43,909 nt of DNA from Methanobacteriota archaeon. Its GTDB lineage: Archaea > Thermoplasmatota > Poseidoniia > Poseidoniales > SP79. Shown one piece after another: positions 23,749 through 31,910 of the stretch (the stretch's first letter is position 1; each line of letters begins with the position of its first letter). The translations under genes and the position numbers were made by a program. Location: the NCBI GenBank assembly GCA_002715545.1, contig PAZI01000049.1:14984-58892 (forward strand). Direction: 5' to 3'. Below the pieces are notes generated by a model. That model did not search any database and was not told the DNA's origin. It worked only from the letters and a program-made list of their open reading frames with translations.

Positions 23749-24204
23749 TTAGGCCGTTGCCGTGGTAGTTGGGCTGGGTTTGTTTCGTGGGTTGCTGCCG
23801 CCGTCGACAACCTTGAATTCGATTACCTTGTTTCCGTTTTTCAAATCCCACAGGACTCTGTTCATAAGCTGGTAGTACAGCGGTAGGAACAGCGCCTGCT
23901 TATCCGAGGCCTGCTGGACAGAGTAGCGGTAGACCAGACCGTGGATAATTATGAGATCGGAGATGGGTCGCGAATCAGTGATGTGCTGGTAGTAGTCGAG
24001 TTCCGTTGTGCTGGCGTCGAAGTATGGGTGCTGACGGACCTCTTCGATGATCTCATTTGCGAGATCGAGCATGAGGTTCATCGTTTCGCCGTCGACTGTT
24101 TCGGCTGCTCCGTCTCCATACCGACGCAACGCACGGGCCGCTAGTTCGGATAGCGGGGCGTGTTTGTCTCTGATGTGTGGTGATGCGTCGTTGTTTATGG
24201 CCAT
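23749..24204 (-). CDS. Head-tail connector (T7 gp11/P22 gp4-like)
   Basis: 151 residues, largely helical. TMNLMLDLANEIIEEVRQHPYF and DLIIIHGLVYRYSVQQASDKQALFLPLYYQLMN resemble tail tubular A or gp4-like adaptor proteins, which form a twelve-subunit ring below the portal. It ends in a Pro/Thr/Ala tail (RNKPSPTTTATA). The next gene in transcription order is the stopper, its normal structural partner. Length is close to the smaller members of the family. Assignment rests on helix pattern and position. Confidence 0.7.
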   Translation of the reverse strand: MAINNDASPHIRDKHAPLSELAARALRRYGDGAAETVDGETMNLMLDLANEIIEEVRQHPYFDASTTELDYYQHITDSRPISDLIIIHGLVYRYSVQQASDKQALFLPLYYQLMNRVLWDLKNGNKVIEFKVVDGGSNPRNKPSPTTTATA

Positions 24205-24205
24205 A

Positions 24206-24583
24206 CTAATACTCGATATCTACGATCTGGATTTTGCCTTGGCGGTTGAAGTCGTGACGTACAAGCTGGTCGATTAGTTTGGCCGGGATGTTCCACATAC
24301 CGAACCCGTGCTCGCTGAAGCCGCCATTCACGATCTCCATGCCGATGCGGATCGGGTGGCGCTTCTCGATTGGTGCGGTGGACTTAATCTTGAAACGACG
24401 GATTGTATCGTCAGATTCTTTCAGTTTGGTCGCCGCGCTGTGAGAGATTTCAAATGATCCGAGTAACGTGTCGACGGACATTGAGAACAGTTGTTCCGCT
24501 GCTTCGACTTTCTCCTCTTGAGGCTTTTCGTCGGTTTTGCTCGTCTTCGGGGCCGCTTTTTTTGCTGCTTTTTTCGTTGCCAT
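24206..24583 (-). CDS. Lys/Ala-rich virion or head-completion protein, unknown
   Basis: 125 residues. The first 30 are basic and low-complexity (KKAAKKAAPKTSKTDEK), like histone-type or DNA-contacting tails, followed by an acidic helix and a beta-rich C-terminal half (FGMWNIPAKLIDQLVRHDFNRQGKIQIVDIEY). I do not recognise the fold. It is the first gene after the capsid gene and its terminator-like hairpin and precedes the connector, so a minor head, head-completion or DNA-organising role is inferred. Confidence 0.6.
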   Translation of the reverse strand: MATKKAAKKAAPKTSKTDEKPQEEKVEAAEQLFSMSVDTLLGSFEISHSAATKLKESDDTIRRFKIKSTAPIEKRHPIRIGMEIVNGGFSEHGFGMWNIPAKLIDQLVRHDFNRQGKIQIVDIEY

Positions 24584-24600
24584 TGTGGTTCCTCGTCTAA

Positions 24601-24634
24601 GAAAAATGAGCCAGCCCCTATGAGAGGCTGGCCC
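24601..24634 (-). terminator. Terminator-like hairpin downstream of the capsid gene
   Basis: Read on the minus strand, GCCAGCC (rc of 24626-24632) pairs with GGCTGGC (rc of 24610-24616) around a nine-base loop. TCATTTTTC follows, giving a short U-rich run. It sits 37 bases after the major capsid stop. Partial termination here would raise capsid transcript over downstream tail genes. Confidence 0.65.
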
Positions 24635-24670
24635 ATTCTGCGTATTGCATCAGGGATGGTCGTCCTCGAC

Positions 24671-25867
24671 TTACGTCGTGGTCTGCCAATCCGTGATTTT
24701 GGAGTGAACCTTCTCCTGTAGCATTTCGAGACCACACTCGGAGAGGTACTCGTGATGCTTCGCATCATCACCCGGAGACTGACGATCCATCAGTAACTGA
24801 GTGTCGCGGTTCTGCATGTAGCGGTAACGGAGATACGGGAAGTCCAGAATGACCATCTGGTTCTCGTAGTCCGGTACTTGACGGAACTGCGGGTGCAGGT
24901 GGACGAGGAGATCACCGGCCATCGTCTGATAGCGGGTGAAGTTTACGCCGTAGGTGCCCTCGACCTGGGTCGGCGACCAGCGGTTCTTTCCGAACTTCTG
25001 GAGGTGACCCGCAACCTTCGCGCCCACGAATGCGATCTTCTCTTTCGAGCCGAACGCGAAGACGCTTTCGATCAGGAAGCGGTCGAAATCGTCTTCCGTG
25101 ATCTGGTTGGCCGTGGACTGGGAAGCGCCAGCCAAGACGTTGGACGAGATGTTGGGAACCAAGCCGCCCGTGTAACGGAGGGGCTGCGAGGTGGAACCCA
25201 GCGTGGATGTGTCCTCGTGCTTTACGCCGAAGAAGAACGCCCGCTCGATGTCGGACATATGCAACTTGAGCGCTTTGGTCGAGAACTCGTCCTCAGCGTC
25301 ACCCGTGCGACGGTAGGTGTTATCCAACGTGCCCGTGACTTTGTACGATGTACGGAAGATTTGGGTGAAGTTGGACGCCACCGACGGATCGAACGAGATC
25401 GGGTTGGGGACGCTGTCACCTTCTTTTGAAGCGTGACCGGCAATGAACAGCTTGTCATTGTCGTTGATGGTGAGGCTGGTGCCGCTGATGTTACGAGTAA
25501 CGGTCAGGATGTTGGCACCCGCGCTTGCGCCGTTGGCGGAAGCACGCATTACCTCGCCGGTACGCTCGACGACGATGATCGTGCCGGGTACGACGAAGTT
25601 CAGATCGCCACCAGCGTCGACCGTCAAGGCGGTAACGTTGGCTGCTGCACCAGAACCCATGTTGATCTGCATCGTGCGGGACGGCAGCTCATCACGGAAG
25701 TTGGAGAACTTAGGGTCATCCGTTGCCTCGGACTGGCTCATGGCGAGCAATGCGTTCAGAGGCGCGGAGCCGTTTGGTTCTAGGAGCGTGAAAAGCTCCC
25801 GATAGTTTGTCGGACGGAAGTCTGTATTAAATTCGCCCGACCCACGAAGACCGATGATACCGGCCAT
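24671..25867 (-). CDS. Major capsid protein, SU10/DUF5309 type
   Basis: 398 residues. DFRPTNYRELFTLLEPNGSAPLNALL, the segment FSNFRDELPSRTMQINMG, the beta domain with VVPGTIIVVERTGEVMRA, and C-terminal VILDFPYLRYRYMQNRDTQLLMDRQSPGDDAKHHEYLSECGLE fit the DUF5309/SU10 major capsid family, which has the HK97 fold. It should form the icosahedral shell. The start has AAGGAG upstream. It follows the scaffold gene after two tiny genes, and a terminator-like hairpin follows it. The 139-base gap on its 5' side (25868-26006) contains this ribosome-binding site but no promoter I can support. Confidence 0.88.
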   Translation of the reverse strand: MAGIIGLRGSGEFNTDFRPTNYRELFTLLEPNGSAPLNALLAMSQSEATDDPKFSNFRDELPSRTMQINMGSGAAANVTALTVDAGGDLNFVVPGTIIVVERTGEVMRASANGASAGANILTVTRNISGTSLTINDNDKLFIAGHASKEGDSVPNPISFDPSVASNFTQIFRTSYKVTGTLDNTYRRTGDAEDEFSTKALKLHMSDIERAFFFGVKHEDTSTLGSTSQPLRYTGGLVPNISSNVLAGASQSTANQITEDDFDRFLIESVFAFGSKEKIAFVGAKVAGHLQKFGKNRWSPTQVEGTYGVNFTRYQTMAGDLLVHLHPQFRQVPDYENQMVILDFPYLRYRYMQNRDTQLLMDRQSPGDDAKHHEYLSECGLEMLQEKVHSKITDWQTTT

Positions 25868-26006
25868 AATTGGGTACTCCTTATAACAAGGGGTTGAAGA
25901 CTAGGTGGACTTGGTCGCGGAGCGGAAAGTTCGTCACTCTGGGACTGCGTCTATGTCTTCTGCGGCGGATCGCGGCGAATGCGGCTGTGCGGCAGATGTT
26001 AATTTT

Positions 26007-26156
26007 TTATGGATTTTGGTGAATGTTGTCGTCCTGTATCTGCTCGCCGTCGCAACAATCTGCAACAGGGCGGTGGCAGGACGTGCATTCGTAGTGTCCC
26101 CGAACCTGTTCGTAATGGGTGTATTGGCCGCACCACGGGCAATTGGATGGGAACAT
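26007..26156 (-). CDS. 49-residue zinc-ribbon protein
   Basis: From the ATG at 26156, preceded by AAGGGA. Residues 5-10 give CPWCGQ and the second half gives CTSCHRPVADCC, so at least two Cys pairs plus His can bind zinc, followed by an acidic tail (DGEQIQDDN). Very small zinc-ribbon proteins with CPWCG near the capsid genes are common in phages; function unknown. It lies three bases after the 41-residue gene and before the capsid gene. A longer reading (to 26252) overlaps that gene and is less likely. Confidence 0.65.
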   Translation of the reverse strand: MFPSNCPWCGQYTHYEQVRGHYECTSCHRPVADCCDGEQIQDDNIHQNP

Positions 26157-26158
26157 CG

Positions 26159-26284
26159 CTATTTCCCTTTTTTGTAGCCGGAGGCGTAAGCCGCTCTGGC
26201 TTGGCGCTGCGCTTGGGCCTTGGTGGGGTAGACCTTGCCGGTCTTGCCCCACCTGTAACCGCCTTTGACCTTATAGACTGGCAT
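26159..26284 (-). CDS. 41-residue conserved basic phage protein
   Basis: The sequence starts MPVYKVKGGYRWGKTGKVYP and continues with an Ala/Gln/Arg helix (KAQAQRQARAAYASGYKKGK). This pattern (KVKGGYxWGKxGKVYPTKAxAxxQxxAAYASGY) is recurrent in small phage proteins near structural genes, although no function is established to my knowledge. Its ATG overlaps the scaffold TGA as TGATG, so it is translated with the scaffold. The net charge is strongly positive, suggesting binding to DNA or to the acidic scaffold (inference). Confidence 0.75.
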   Translation of the reverse strand: MPVYKVKGGYRWGKTGKVYPTKAQAQRQARAAYASGYKKGK

Positions 26285-27258
26285 CAGACCCGTGAGTTCA
26301 TTGCCTTTTCGGTCAGTCGAGCGAGCGTTTGTTCCGCCTGTGATAGCTGCGGCGGCTCGCCACTTGCGGCGGGTGTCCCCGCTGACTGCTCTGTGAAGGC
26401 TGCCCGGTCGTTTTGAACGCGTTGCAGGCGCTCGAACTCAGGCTGATTTTTCTCGTTTAAGAAGTTTTGGCCTGCTTGCATGGCTAGTTCCATGTTGGCC
26501 ATGTCCTCGACCACGAGACCGTTACGCATCATGTGCTGCTCGAACGCGGCTGCGTCTTCATCTGCAAGCCCGAGCTGCTGCTGCATCATGTTGAGGTTGT
26601 TCGCGATCCGCTGCTGCATCGCCGCCTGAGAGTTTTCCATGTTGGCCGCTTGGGCTTCTGCGGTTGCGGTGGCAACCTGTTGTGCAGCGCCTGACATGTT
26701 GGCGATTTTCGCCGCCATCATCTTTATGGCTTCCTGCATTTCGAGGCCGTTCTGGACAATTTGAGCGTAGCCTGGGGGCGCGGAGACCGCGTTTGTTTCC
26801 TCCCAGGATTTGAGCGCTGTGGCCAGTTGTGATGCCTCAGCGTTACCGATCTGATCGGCTTGCGAGACGTTTGGACCGGCTGATGGACCGGCAGGGTTGT
26901 CCTCAGATGTGCGTGCGGACAGCCGCGAGACAATGTCGTTGGGGGACAGGTTCATTTTTTCGGCCGCATCAAAGACGGGTTTCATGTCCGCGTGCATCGC
27001 GTTCATTTTTGGGTAGCGCGAGAGGACACCGGCAAGTTGCTCGTTTGTGTATGAGCGGCTTTCGCCGTTCGGGAATTTGACTTCGTATGAGACTGGCTTG
27101 TCGCTTTGGGCCTTGTCCTCGTTTTGTGGGGACGCGGCAGCTACTGCCATGTCTTGTGTGTTCGCCTCAGCAGGGGCTTCGGCGGCTTGAGCAGCGGCTT
27201 CGGGTTGAGGCCCGAGGCGGCTCGCTATTGCGGCTTGCAGCACATCTTGTTGATCCAT
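26284..27258 (-). CDS. Scaffolding protein
   Basis: 324 residues, acidic and helical with a low-complexity Ala/Glu/Pro/Gln N-terminus (AAAQAAEAPAEANTQ), then a small beta patch (YEVKFPNGESRSYTNEQLAGVL), and long Met/Gln/Ala-rich helices (NMMQQQLGLADEDAAAFEQHMM). This composition and position, after the portal block and just upstream of the capsid gene, are those of podovirus scaffolding proteins that template the procapsid and are released later. The start has AGGAA upstream. Confidence 0.8.
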   Translation of the reverse strand: MDQQDVLQAAIASRLGPQPEAAAQAAEAPAEANTQDMAVAAASPQNEDKAQSDKPVSYEVKFPNGESRSYTNEQLAGVLSRYPKMNAMHADMKPVFDAAEKMNLSPNDIVSRLSARTSEDNPAGPSAGPNVSQADQIGNAEASQLATALKSWEETNAVSAPPGYAQIVQNGLEMQEAIKMMAAKIANMSGAAQQVATATAEAQAANMENSQAAMQQRIANNLNMMQQQLGLADEDAAAFEQHMMRNGLVVEDMANMELAMQAGQNFLNEKNQPEFERLQRVQNDRAAFTEQSAGTPAASGEPPQLSQAEQTLARLTEKAMNSRV

Positions 27259-27267
27259 TTTGGGTTC

Positions 27268-27564
27268 CTAATTGATTGCGTGATTGCCCGCGCCGTTGGT
27301 CCGACGGACCTTCGGGGCGGTGTTTATTTTGTCCATGCTCTCTACTTTTTGCTTGAGGACAGACGGCATTTCGATCATGCGGTCTGCCGCGTAAATTACG
27401 CCGCGCAGGAAGTCGTGTTCGGCTTTCGCATCGACGCTGGTCTTTGGGTCTGCAAGCAGGCGGACGGCACGTTCTCGTTCGGCGGTGACGCCTTCGAGGA
27501 TCGTGGCCCAGCCAGACGATTGCATGAGTTCGTCGAGTGAGCGGATGGTTTCGGCGGGCTTCAT
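27268..27564 (-). CDS. Small helical protein, unknown
   Basis: 98 residues. Helical pattern with LDELMQSSGWATILEGVTAERERAV, then DAKAEHDFLRGVIYAADRMIEMPSVL, and a basic tail (KVRRTNGAGNHAIN). The first segment resembles short phage proteins encoded beside portal or scaffold genes in other podoviruses; I cannot name the family. It lies three bases after the 34-residue Lys-rich gene and nine before the scaffold gene, so it is in the head-assembly group. Confidence 0.6.
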   Translation of the reverse strand: MKPAETIRSLDELMQSSGWATILEGVTAERERAVRLLADPKTSVDAKAEHDFLRGVIYAADRMIEMPSVLKQKVESMDKINTAPKVRRTNGAGNHAIN

Positions 27565-27567
27565 TTA

Positions 27568-27672
27568 TTAGTAGCCGCCACCTTTCTTCTTCTTCTTCTT
27601 TTTCATGAGAATTGGCGCTCCGGCCATCGCTGGCTTGTGGGCTTTACGCTTTATAGAGGTGTAACCGGGCAT
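27568..27672 (-). CDS. 34-residue lysine-rich peptide
   Basis: It begins MPGYTSIKRKAHKPAMAGAP and ends with seven consecutive Lys then GGGY. An ideal Shine-Dalgarno (GGAGGG) lies upstream of the ATG at 27672, the best argument that it is translated. Comparable tiny poly-Lys proteins occur near portal or scaffold genes in other phages and may neutralise packaged DNA or bind RNA; that is inference. It is too small for motif assignment. Confidence 0.65.
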   Translation of the reverse strand: MPGYTSIKRKAHKPAMAGAPILMKKKKKKKGGGY

Positions 27673-27728
27673 GATTGGCCCTCCTTTCACGCGCACAGTA
27701 AAAGCCGTGAGGGAGGCGGTCGTCCTCT

Positions 27729-28082
27729 TTAGCCGGTTTTTTCGTCGGGGACAGGAGGGTGTCTGCCGTTGTGCATGTGCTGGAGGATGTTGACGTCGCG
27801 CCGAATTGTTTCGGCTTCTACTGTGAGACGCTCAAGCGAGCGGTGCAGCCGCTCGCGGTTCTCGGGGTCCATCATGCCTGCGATGACGCTCAGTTTTTGG
27901 CCGACGAGATCGGTCTGATTGTCGTTCCGGTCGAGCCGTGTATCCAGTTCGTTAAGGCGGCGTACCGCGTCTTTGAGGATGTCCTCAAGCTCTGTAACTT
28001 TTTGCCGCACTATTACGAACGAAGTACCAACGCTGGCAATTAGAGCGCCGATACTCACGATCATTTCGATAGTTAGCTGCAT
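27729..28082 (-). CDS. Membrane-anchored coiled-coil protein
   Basis: 117 residues. One N-terminal transmembrane segment (MIVSIGALIASVGTSFVIV) is followed by a long heptad-patterned helix (VTELEDILKDAVRRLNELDTRLDRNDNQ and later RLHRSLERLTVEAETIRRDVN), ending in a short Pro/His tail. The architecture resembles inner-membrane spanins (Rz) or small tail-associated coiled coils. It lies far from the lysis cassette, between a fibre chaperone and head genes, so function is open; a second i-spanin candidate cannot be excluded. Confidence 0.6.
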   Translation of the reverse strand: MQLTIEMIVSIGALIASVGTSFVIVRQKVTELEDILKDAVRRLNELDTRLDRNDNQTDLVGQKLSVIAGMMDPENRERLHRSLERLTVEAETIRRDVNILQHMHNGRHPPVPDEKTG

Positions 28083-28085
28083 ACG

Positions 28086-28406
28086 TCACGGTTTGTTGGG
28101 CCAAACCGGCCAGCTCTTCATAGCCTCGATGTCGTCTACCGGCGGCGTAGGCGCTGTGGCTGGCAGATCGCGCAGGGCTTGGCGATAACTTGTTTGTGCA
28201 TCCGTCATTGCTGGACTGTCGCTGAAAGACCACCAGTCAGTTTCTGCAAGTTTGTGATTACGTTGGTCACGCATAACATCCATAGCGCGGTCAACGCGGC
28301 CAGCCTCAAATGCTGCTTCTGCCGCTTCCAGGGCAGCAAGCTCGTCACCAGTGATTTCGACTTGCGATTGACCTTCCGGTGTCGCGACCGTTTTATATCT
28401 TGCCAT
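28086..28406 (-). CDS. Tail fibre assembly chaperone-like protein
   Basis: 106 residues from the ATG at 28406, six bases from AGGAG; an ATG at 28409 and a TTG at 28412 are in-frame alternatives. The block RNHKLAETDWW, then YRQALRDLPATAP and SWPVWPNKP matches phage tail assembly chaperones that act on fibre tips, in which an RxxxLxxxDW helix and a YRQALRD...P..WP element recur. It is encoded right after the 260-residue fibre, its likely client. Confidence 0.75.
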   Translation of the reverse strand: MARYKTVATPEGQSQVEITGDELAALEAAEAAFEAGRVDRAMDVMRDQRNHKLAETDWWSFSDSPAMTDAQTSYRQALRDLPATAPTPPVDDIEAMKSWPVWPNKP

Positions 28407-28415
28407 CATCAACTC

Positions 28416-29198
28416 CTAGCTGTTGGTTATGCCGTAAACACGCACGGTGCCCGATGCGACGTTGCCGGATGAGTACGAAATTTGGAAAGCGTTGGTGTCC
28501 AAATCACCGCCGCACTCACCCGCACCAACAAGGCGCTGGTGATAATTGCTACCGTCGGCCATGCGCGATTTGAAATCCCAAACATACGTCGTTCGCATCA
28601 CGTCAGAGATTGGCGAGTAGATAAAAATGTTGCCGCTCGTACCGGCATCGGCAGTATCGGTTCTACAACTCGTCGCGAGAAGTTGCGGAGATGTCCCTGT
28701 CGATTCCGAGTTGCCATCCCCGCTTGGCCCGACATAAAAATGTTTCAAAACATACTGATAATTTGAGGTGATGTACGACGAGCCGTTGTCGGCTGAGAAC
28801 AACATATTCATCGAGACGTTATTCGTTGCTGGACAGAGGTTTGTCAAAACGACCAAGTAATTCAGATACGTTGACGAAAACGTCGAATTGATATCTAGTG
28901 ATGCGCTGTCTGATGCCGTCACGGTTGTGATGTGATTCAAGCCAGCAGCGGGGGCCGCGCCCCATGTATTGTTTCCATAAAGAATCGTTGACGAGGACGC
29001 GGTTCCACTTCCAAGCCGTGCGGTTGGAACGGTTCCACTGCCAAGTGCAGAAGCATTGAGCGACGTGACTTGGCTACCGTTGATCGCTGGCAGTCCAGTG
29101 GCGTCGGCTGCAATAACATTGCCGTCGCTAGTTCCAATTGTAAGGCCGAGATCGCTTCGCGTCTGCGATAGGTCTGCGGGGTTGAGGCGTATTGTCAT
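28416..29198 (-). CDS. Tail fibre/receptor-binding protein, paralogue A
   Basis: 260 residues. The N-terminus has DLSQTRSDLGLTIGTSDGNVI, shared with the 30284-31909 fibre. It is followed by a shaft (ASALGSGTVPTARLGSGTA, then TILYGNNTW) and a beta-rich tip ending GTVRVYGITNS. The tip is clearly paralogous to the adjacent 29209-29973 protein: VLKHFYVGPSGDGNSESTG is identical, and the segments between conserved blocks differ. That conserved-frame, variable-patch pattern is typical of receptor-binding tips. Base composition is more AT-rich than flanking head genes. Confidence 0.75.
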   Translation of the reverse strand: MTIRLNPADLSQTRSDLGLTIGTSDGNVIAADATGLPAINGSQVTSLNASALGSGTVPTARLGSGTASSSTILYGNNTWGAAPAAGLNHITTVTASDSASLDINSTFSSTYLNYLVVLTNLCPATNNVSMNMLFSADNGSSYITSNYQYVLKHFYVGPSGDGNSESTGTSPQLLATSCRTDTADAGTSGNIFIYSPISDVMRTTYVWDFKSRMADGSNYHQRLVGAGECGGDLDTNAFQISYSSGNVASGTVRVYGITNS

Positions 29199-29208
29199 TT
29201 AATCAATC

Positions 29209-29973
29209 CTAGCTGTTCGCTATTCCGTAAACGCGCACGGTGCCAGACGATATGTTTCCTGATTCATTCTTAAACTGAAACGCATCGTCGTCAGTGTTTG
29301 TTGGAGCCATTCCACCACCTAAAAGCGTGGCACCCGTATTGCTGCCATCGCCCATCCGCATAAAAGCAAACCAGTTGATATATGTTCTAACGGCAGAATT
29401 TGTCGGACTGTGGATGTACATGTGTCCGGTTAAGCCACCTTCGGCGGCTGTGCTACTTACCGCCAAACCTATTCGGATTGACGAAGAACCAGTGCTTTCG
29501 GAATTTCCATCCCCGCTCGGACCAACGTAAAAATGTTTCAATACGAATTTGTAATTTAAGCTAGTAAAGGAACTCCCGTTGTCGGTGCTTAAACGAAACA
29601 CAAATTCTGAGTTATTCACCGCTGGAATTAAGTTTGCGAAGGTTACGAAATAAGAGTTGTAAGTGTCGGTAAAGGTCGACGCTATATCGAGAGTTGCGCT
29701 GTCTGATGCGGTTACAGTCGTGATGTGATTAAGCCCCGCCGCTGGTGCCGCAGCCCATGTATTATTCCCGTAGAGGATTGTTGACGACGACGCCGTTCCT
29801 GAGCCAAGTCGAGCAGTTGGGATTGTGCCGCTCGCCAGATTACTGGCATTTAATGCGGTGATCGATGCGCCACTACCTGTGATGGTGCCACTCGTTGAGA
29901 CATTTTCGTCATCGAAGCCTAAGCTACCTGTAGATGACGTAATCGTCCCAGAGCCGTTGATTGTTACGCCCAT
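29209..29973 (-). CDS. Tail fibre/receptor-binding protein, paralogue B
   Basis: 254 residues, paralogous to the 28416-29198 protein. It has the same shaft (LGSGTASSSTILYGNNTW), the same AGLNHITTVTASDSA block, an identical VLKHFYVGPSGDGNSESTG and a near-identical end (GTVRVYGIANS), while intervening segments diverge (for example FADNL-type versus PAVNNSEFVFRLSTDNGS patches). It starts with GVTINGSGTITSSTGSLGF instead of the LGLTIGT anchor. The ATG overlaps the upstream stop (TGATG). Two tips may allow heteromeric fibres or alternative receptor specificity. Confidence 0.75.
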   Translation of the reverse strand: MGVTINGSGTITSSTGSLGFDDENVSTSGTITGSGASITALNASNLASGTIPTARLGSGTASSSTILYGNNTWAAAPAAGLNHITTVTASDSATLDIASTFTDTYNSYFVTFANLIPAVNNSEFVFRLSTDNGSSFTSLNYKFVLKHFYVGPSGDGNSESTGSSSIRIGLAVSSTAAEGGLTGHMYIHSPTNSAVRTYINWFAFMRMGDGSNTGATLLGGGMAPTNTDDDAFQFKNESGNISSGTVRVYGIANS

Positions 29974-30284
29974 CAGTCACTCCAGTGCGCGTCGTCTCGC
30001 GCATTAAAATTGAGGATTTGCTCGTCAGTCATAGTTGAAATTGATGCCTCAATCTCATTCGATTTTGTTCGGAGTGCCGTGACCTTAGCCCATTCTGATG
30101 CCGCTGCTGCTTTTGTGTCGGCGCTGTCGGAGGACAGATCAGCGATTACATTGCGCTGCTTCCAGCTAGGCATAATTTCAAGAATGCGGCGTTCGCACTC
30201 GGCTTTGACGTGGGGTGTAAGCTGCGTCTGCGCCTCGGCGGCATCATGGTATAAAACGGTTCCGTCGATTGCTTGGATAGGCAT
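29973..30284 (-). CDS. Small tail-fibre-associated protein, probable chaperone
   Basis: 103 residues. It starts MPIQAIDGTVLYHDAAEAQT, then a helix LTPHVKAECERRILEIMPSWKQRNVIADL, and an Ala-rich helix with EWAKVTALRTKSNEIEASI. Proteins with this helix pattern are common directly after fibre genes and are usually annotated as fibre assembly or DUF4376-like proteins. TAATG and TGATG overlaps tie it to the fibre genes on both sides, consistent with co-translational assembly of the 541-residue fibre. Confidence 0.65.
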   Translation of the reverse strand: MPIQAIDGTVLYHDAAEAQTQLTPHVKAECERRILEIMPSWKQRNVIADLSSDSADTKAAAASEWAKVTALRTKSNEIEASISTMTDEQILNFNARDDAHWSD

Positions 30285-31909
30285 TAGGCTCGCTCCTCAA
30301 CTATGAGCTTTGTAGAACTTGCTGCTCGACCAGCAATGCCATAGCCATCGTCTGATGTGCCAATCGTGCCATCATTTTTGACGTAATACTTTGTCCCTAC
30401 CGTCAGCGAACCCTGAGTGGGAGTAGCAATAGCGCCGGGGAGTTGAACTGTTACCGTGCCACCGTCAGATACGGAGTTGCTGGCAAACCCAACAAAGTTT
30501 GAACTTGTGACGTTGGTTGTACTTCGTGCTACACGCACTCCATAAGTCTTGCTGGCCGCAGCATCTAATGGAACGCGAACAAGGAAGCCATCAACATCGG
30601 GCGAATACGCCGCTGTCAGATTATAGTAGGGAACGTCTGTCGAAATCTGGTTTGGCCCGGAATCTTTTGTGAAGCTGTCACTCGCCGCATTCGTTCCCGT
30701 AGTTACAGTGACCAACCAATAGCTTAGTTTGTTGCTGTCGGCAGCGTCACCCCCAAAACAAACAATTTTATCGGTGCCGGGGATTCCGACGAGGCACCAG
30801 CCATCAATAGATGGGTAGCTGGATTGAAGCTCAAACAAGGATGACTTATTGTAGCCGCCATTCATTGAGAGTGAACGTAGGTGTTTTCCATCGAACCAGA
30901 TAGCTCGCTTGAGGTCCGAGTTATATCGGACGTGTCCTGCGTAATCGAATCGATCTGAGTCTTGCCAGTTGTCCTCTCCGATTTCCGAGTAACTAGCTGA
31001 CCCGCCTGAGCCAGTGACGCTTCCGTACCCGAGACGTACTCGATAATCGGTCGAACTATGATAACCGTGAGTCAACAGGATCAGTCGCGCCTCGTCTGGA
31101 AACCAGATAGGAGTGTCGTAATAACGATAAGTTTCACCGCTAGTAGAAATTCCGGCATCAGCTTCACCGTCACTTGCGTAGCTGTCGAGTGACGCATCGG
31201 AGCCTGTAGTTAGCCCACCAAACCGGACATAGCCGGTACTTACCGAAGTGGGAGTATAATAAAGCGAAGCGATTGTGTTATCGTCTGTTCCTATGAATAT
31301 TGAACTGCCATAGGGTAAGTTAGCACCATGAAGATTCGACACCGCATCGACATCTAATCCGTTCGAAACCGAGTACGACACTGTGTTTACAGACGGATAA
31401 TAAGGTGAGCCATTTTGATAATGAGCGAGAAGCCGGTCATGTACGGCAGAGTATCGAACAGAATAACAAGCACCGCTTCCCCCGCACGTTATAGGAGCTT
31501 CGGTTTCAGTGATTGCCATCGAACTGTTGAGACTAAGGACGGAAGCGCGACATATGTTCGAGCCTGAGATCGTGGACCGATTGACGAACATAAAAACGTC
31601 AGCGGTAGTGTTGTAATCAACAAACCCACCTTCCCCAGCGGTCTCGCCGGAAGGTGTGTACGAACTGCCTATTATCTCTGAGATGCTTGTCGCTGAAATC
31701 TGAGACACAGTGCCGTCCGAGTTGAGGATAAGCGTTTTTCCAGCCGTTACAGCGCCGCTTGCTGTAAGGTCGATGGTGCCGCCAGAAGCCGGAAGCCCAG
31801 TCAAGTTTGAGCCGCTGCCGTTTGGCGCTAAAACGTCGGTGCCAATGGTAAGGCCGAGCGCCGTGCGTGTTGCAGCGAGATCATCTGGATTAAAGGTTAT
31901 TGTACCCAT
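30284..31909 (-). CDS. Large tail fibre with propeller-like receptor domain
   Basis: 541 residues. The N-terminal ITFNPDDLAATRTALGLTIGT resembles the paralogue A anchor. A Thr/Ser/Gly shaft follows, then repeated strands containing short Ser/Tyr/Asp-rich motifs (SVRYSAVHDRLLAHYQNGS, DNTIASLYY, YNSDLKRAIWFDGKHLRSLS, PGTDKIVCFGG), which read like beta-propeller blades. The C-terminus VGTKYYVKNDGTIGTSDDGYGIAG is a common fibre-tip module. Likely the main receptor-binding fibre. The gene is markedly AT-richer than neighbouring head genes. Confidence 0.75.
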   Translation of the reverse strand: MGTITFNPDDLAATRTALGLTIGTDVLAPNGSGSNLTGLPASGGTIDLTASGAVTAGKTLILNSDGTVSQISATSISEIIGSSYTPSGETAGEGGFVDYNTTADVFMFVNRSTISGSNICRASVLSLNSSMAITETEAPITCGGSGACYSVRYSAVHDRLLAHYQNGSPYYPSVNTVSYSVSNGLDVDAVSNLHGANLPYGSSIFIGTDDNTIASLYYTPTSVSTGYVRFGGLTTGSDASLDSYASDGEADAGISTSGETYRYYDTPIWFPDEARLILLTHGYHSSTDYRVRLGYGSVTGSGGSASYSEIGEDNWQDSDRFDYAGHVRYNSDLKRAIWFDGKHLRSLSMNGGYNKSSLFELQSSYPSIDGWCLVGIPGTDKIVCFGGDAADSNKLSYWLVTVTTGTNAASDSFTKDSGPNQISTDVPYYNLTAAYSPDVDGFLVRVPLDAAASKTYGVRVARSTTNVTSSNFVGFASNSVSDGGTVTVQLPGAIATPTQGSLTVGTKYYVKNDGTIGTSDDGYGIAGRAASSTKLIVEERA

Positions 31910-31910
31910 A

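Noticed and set aside
28416..29973. Diversity-generating retroelement for the variable fibre blocks
   Set aside because: No reverse transcriptase gene or adenine-biased template repeat is visible; duplication and divergence suffice.
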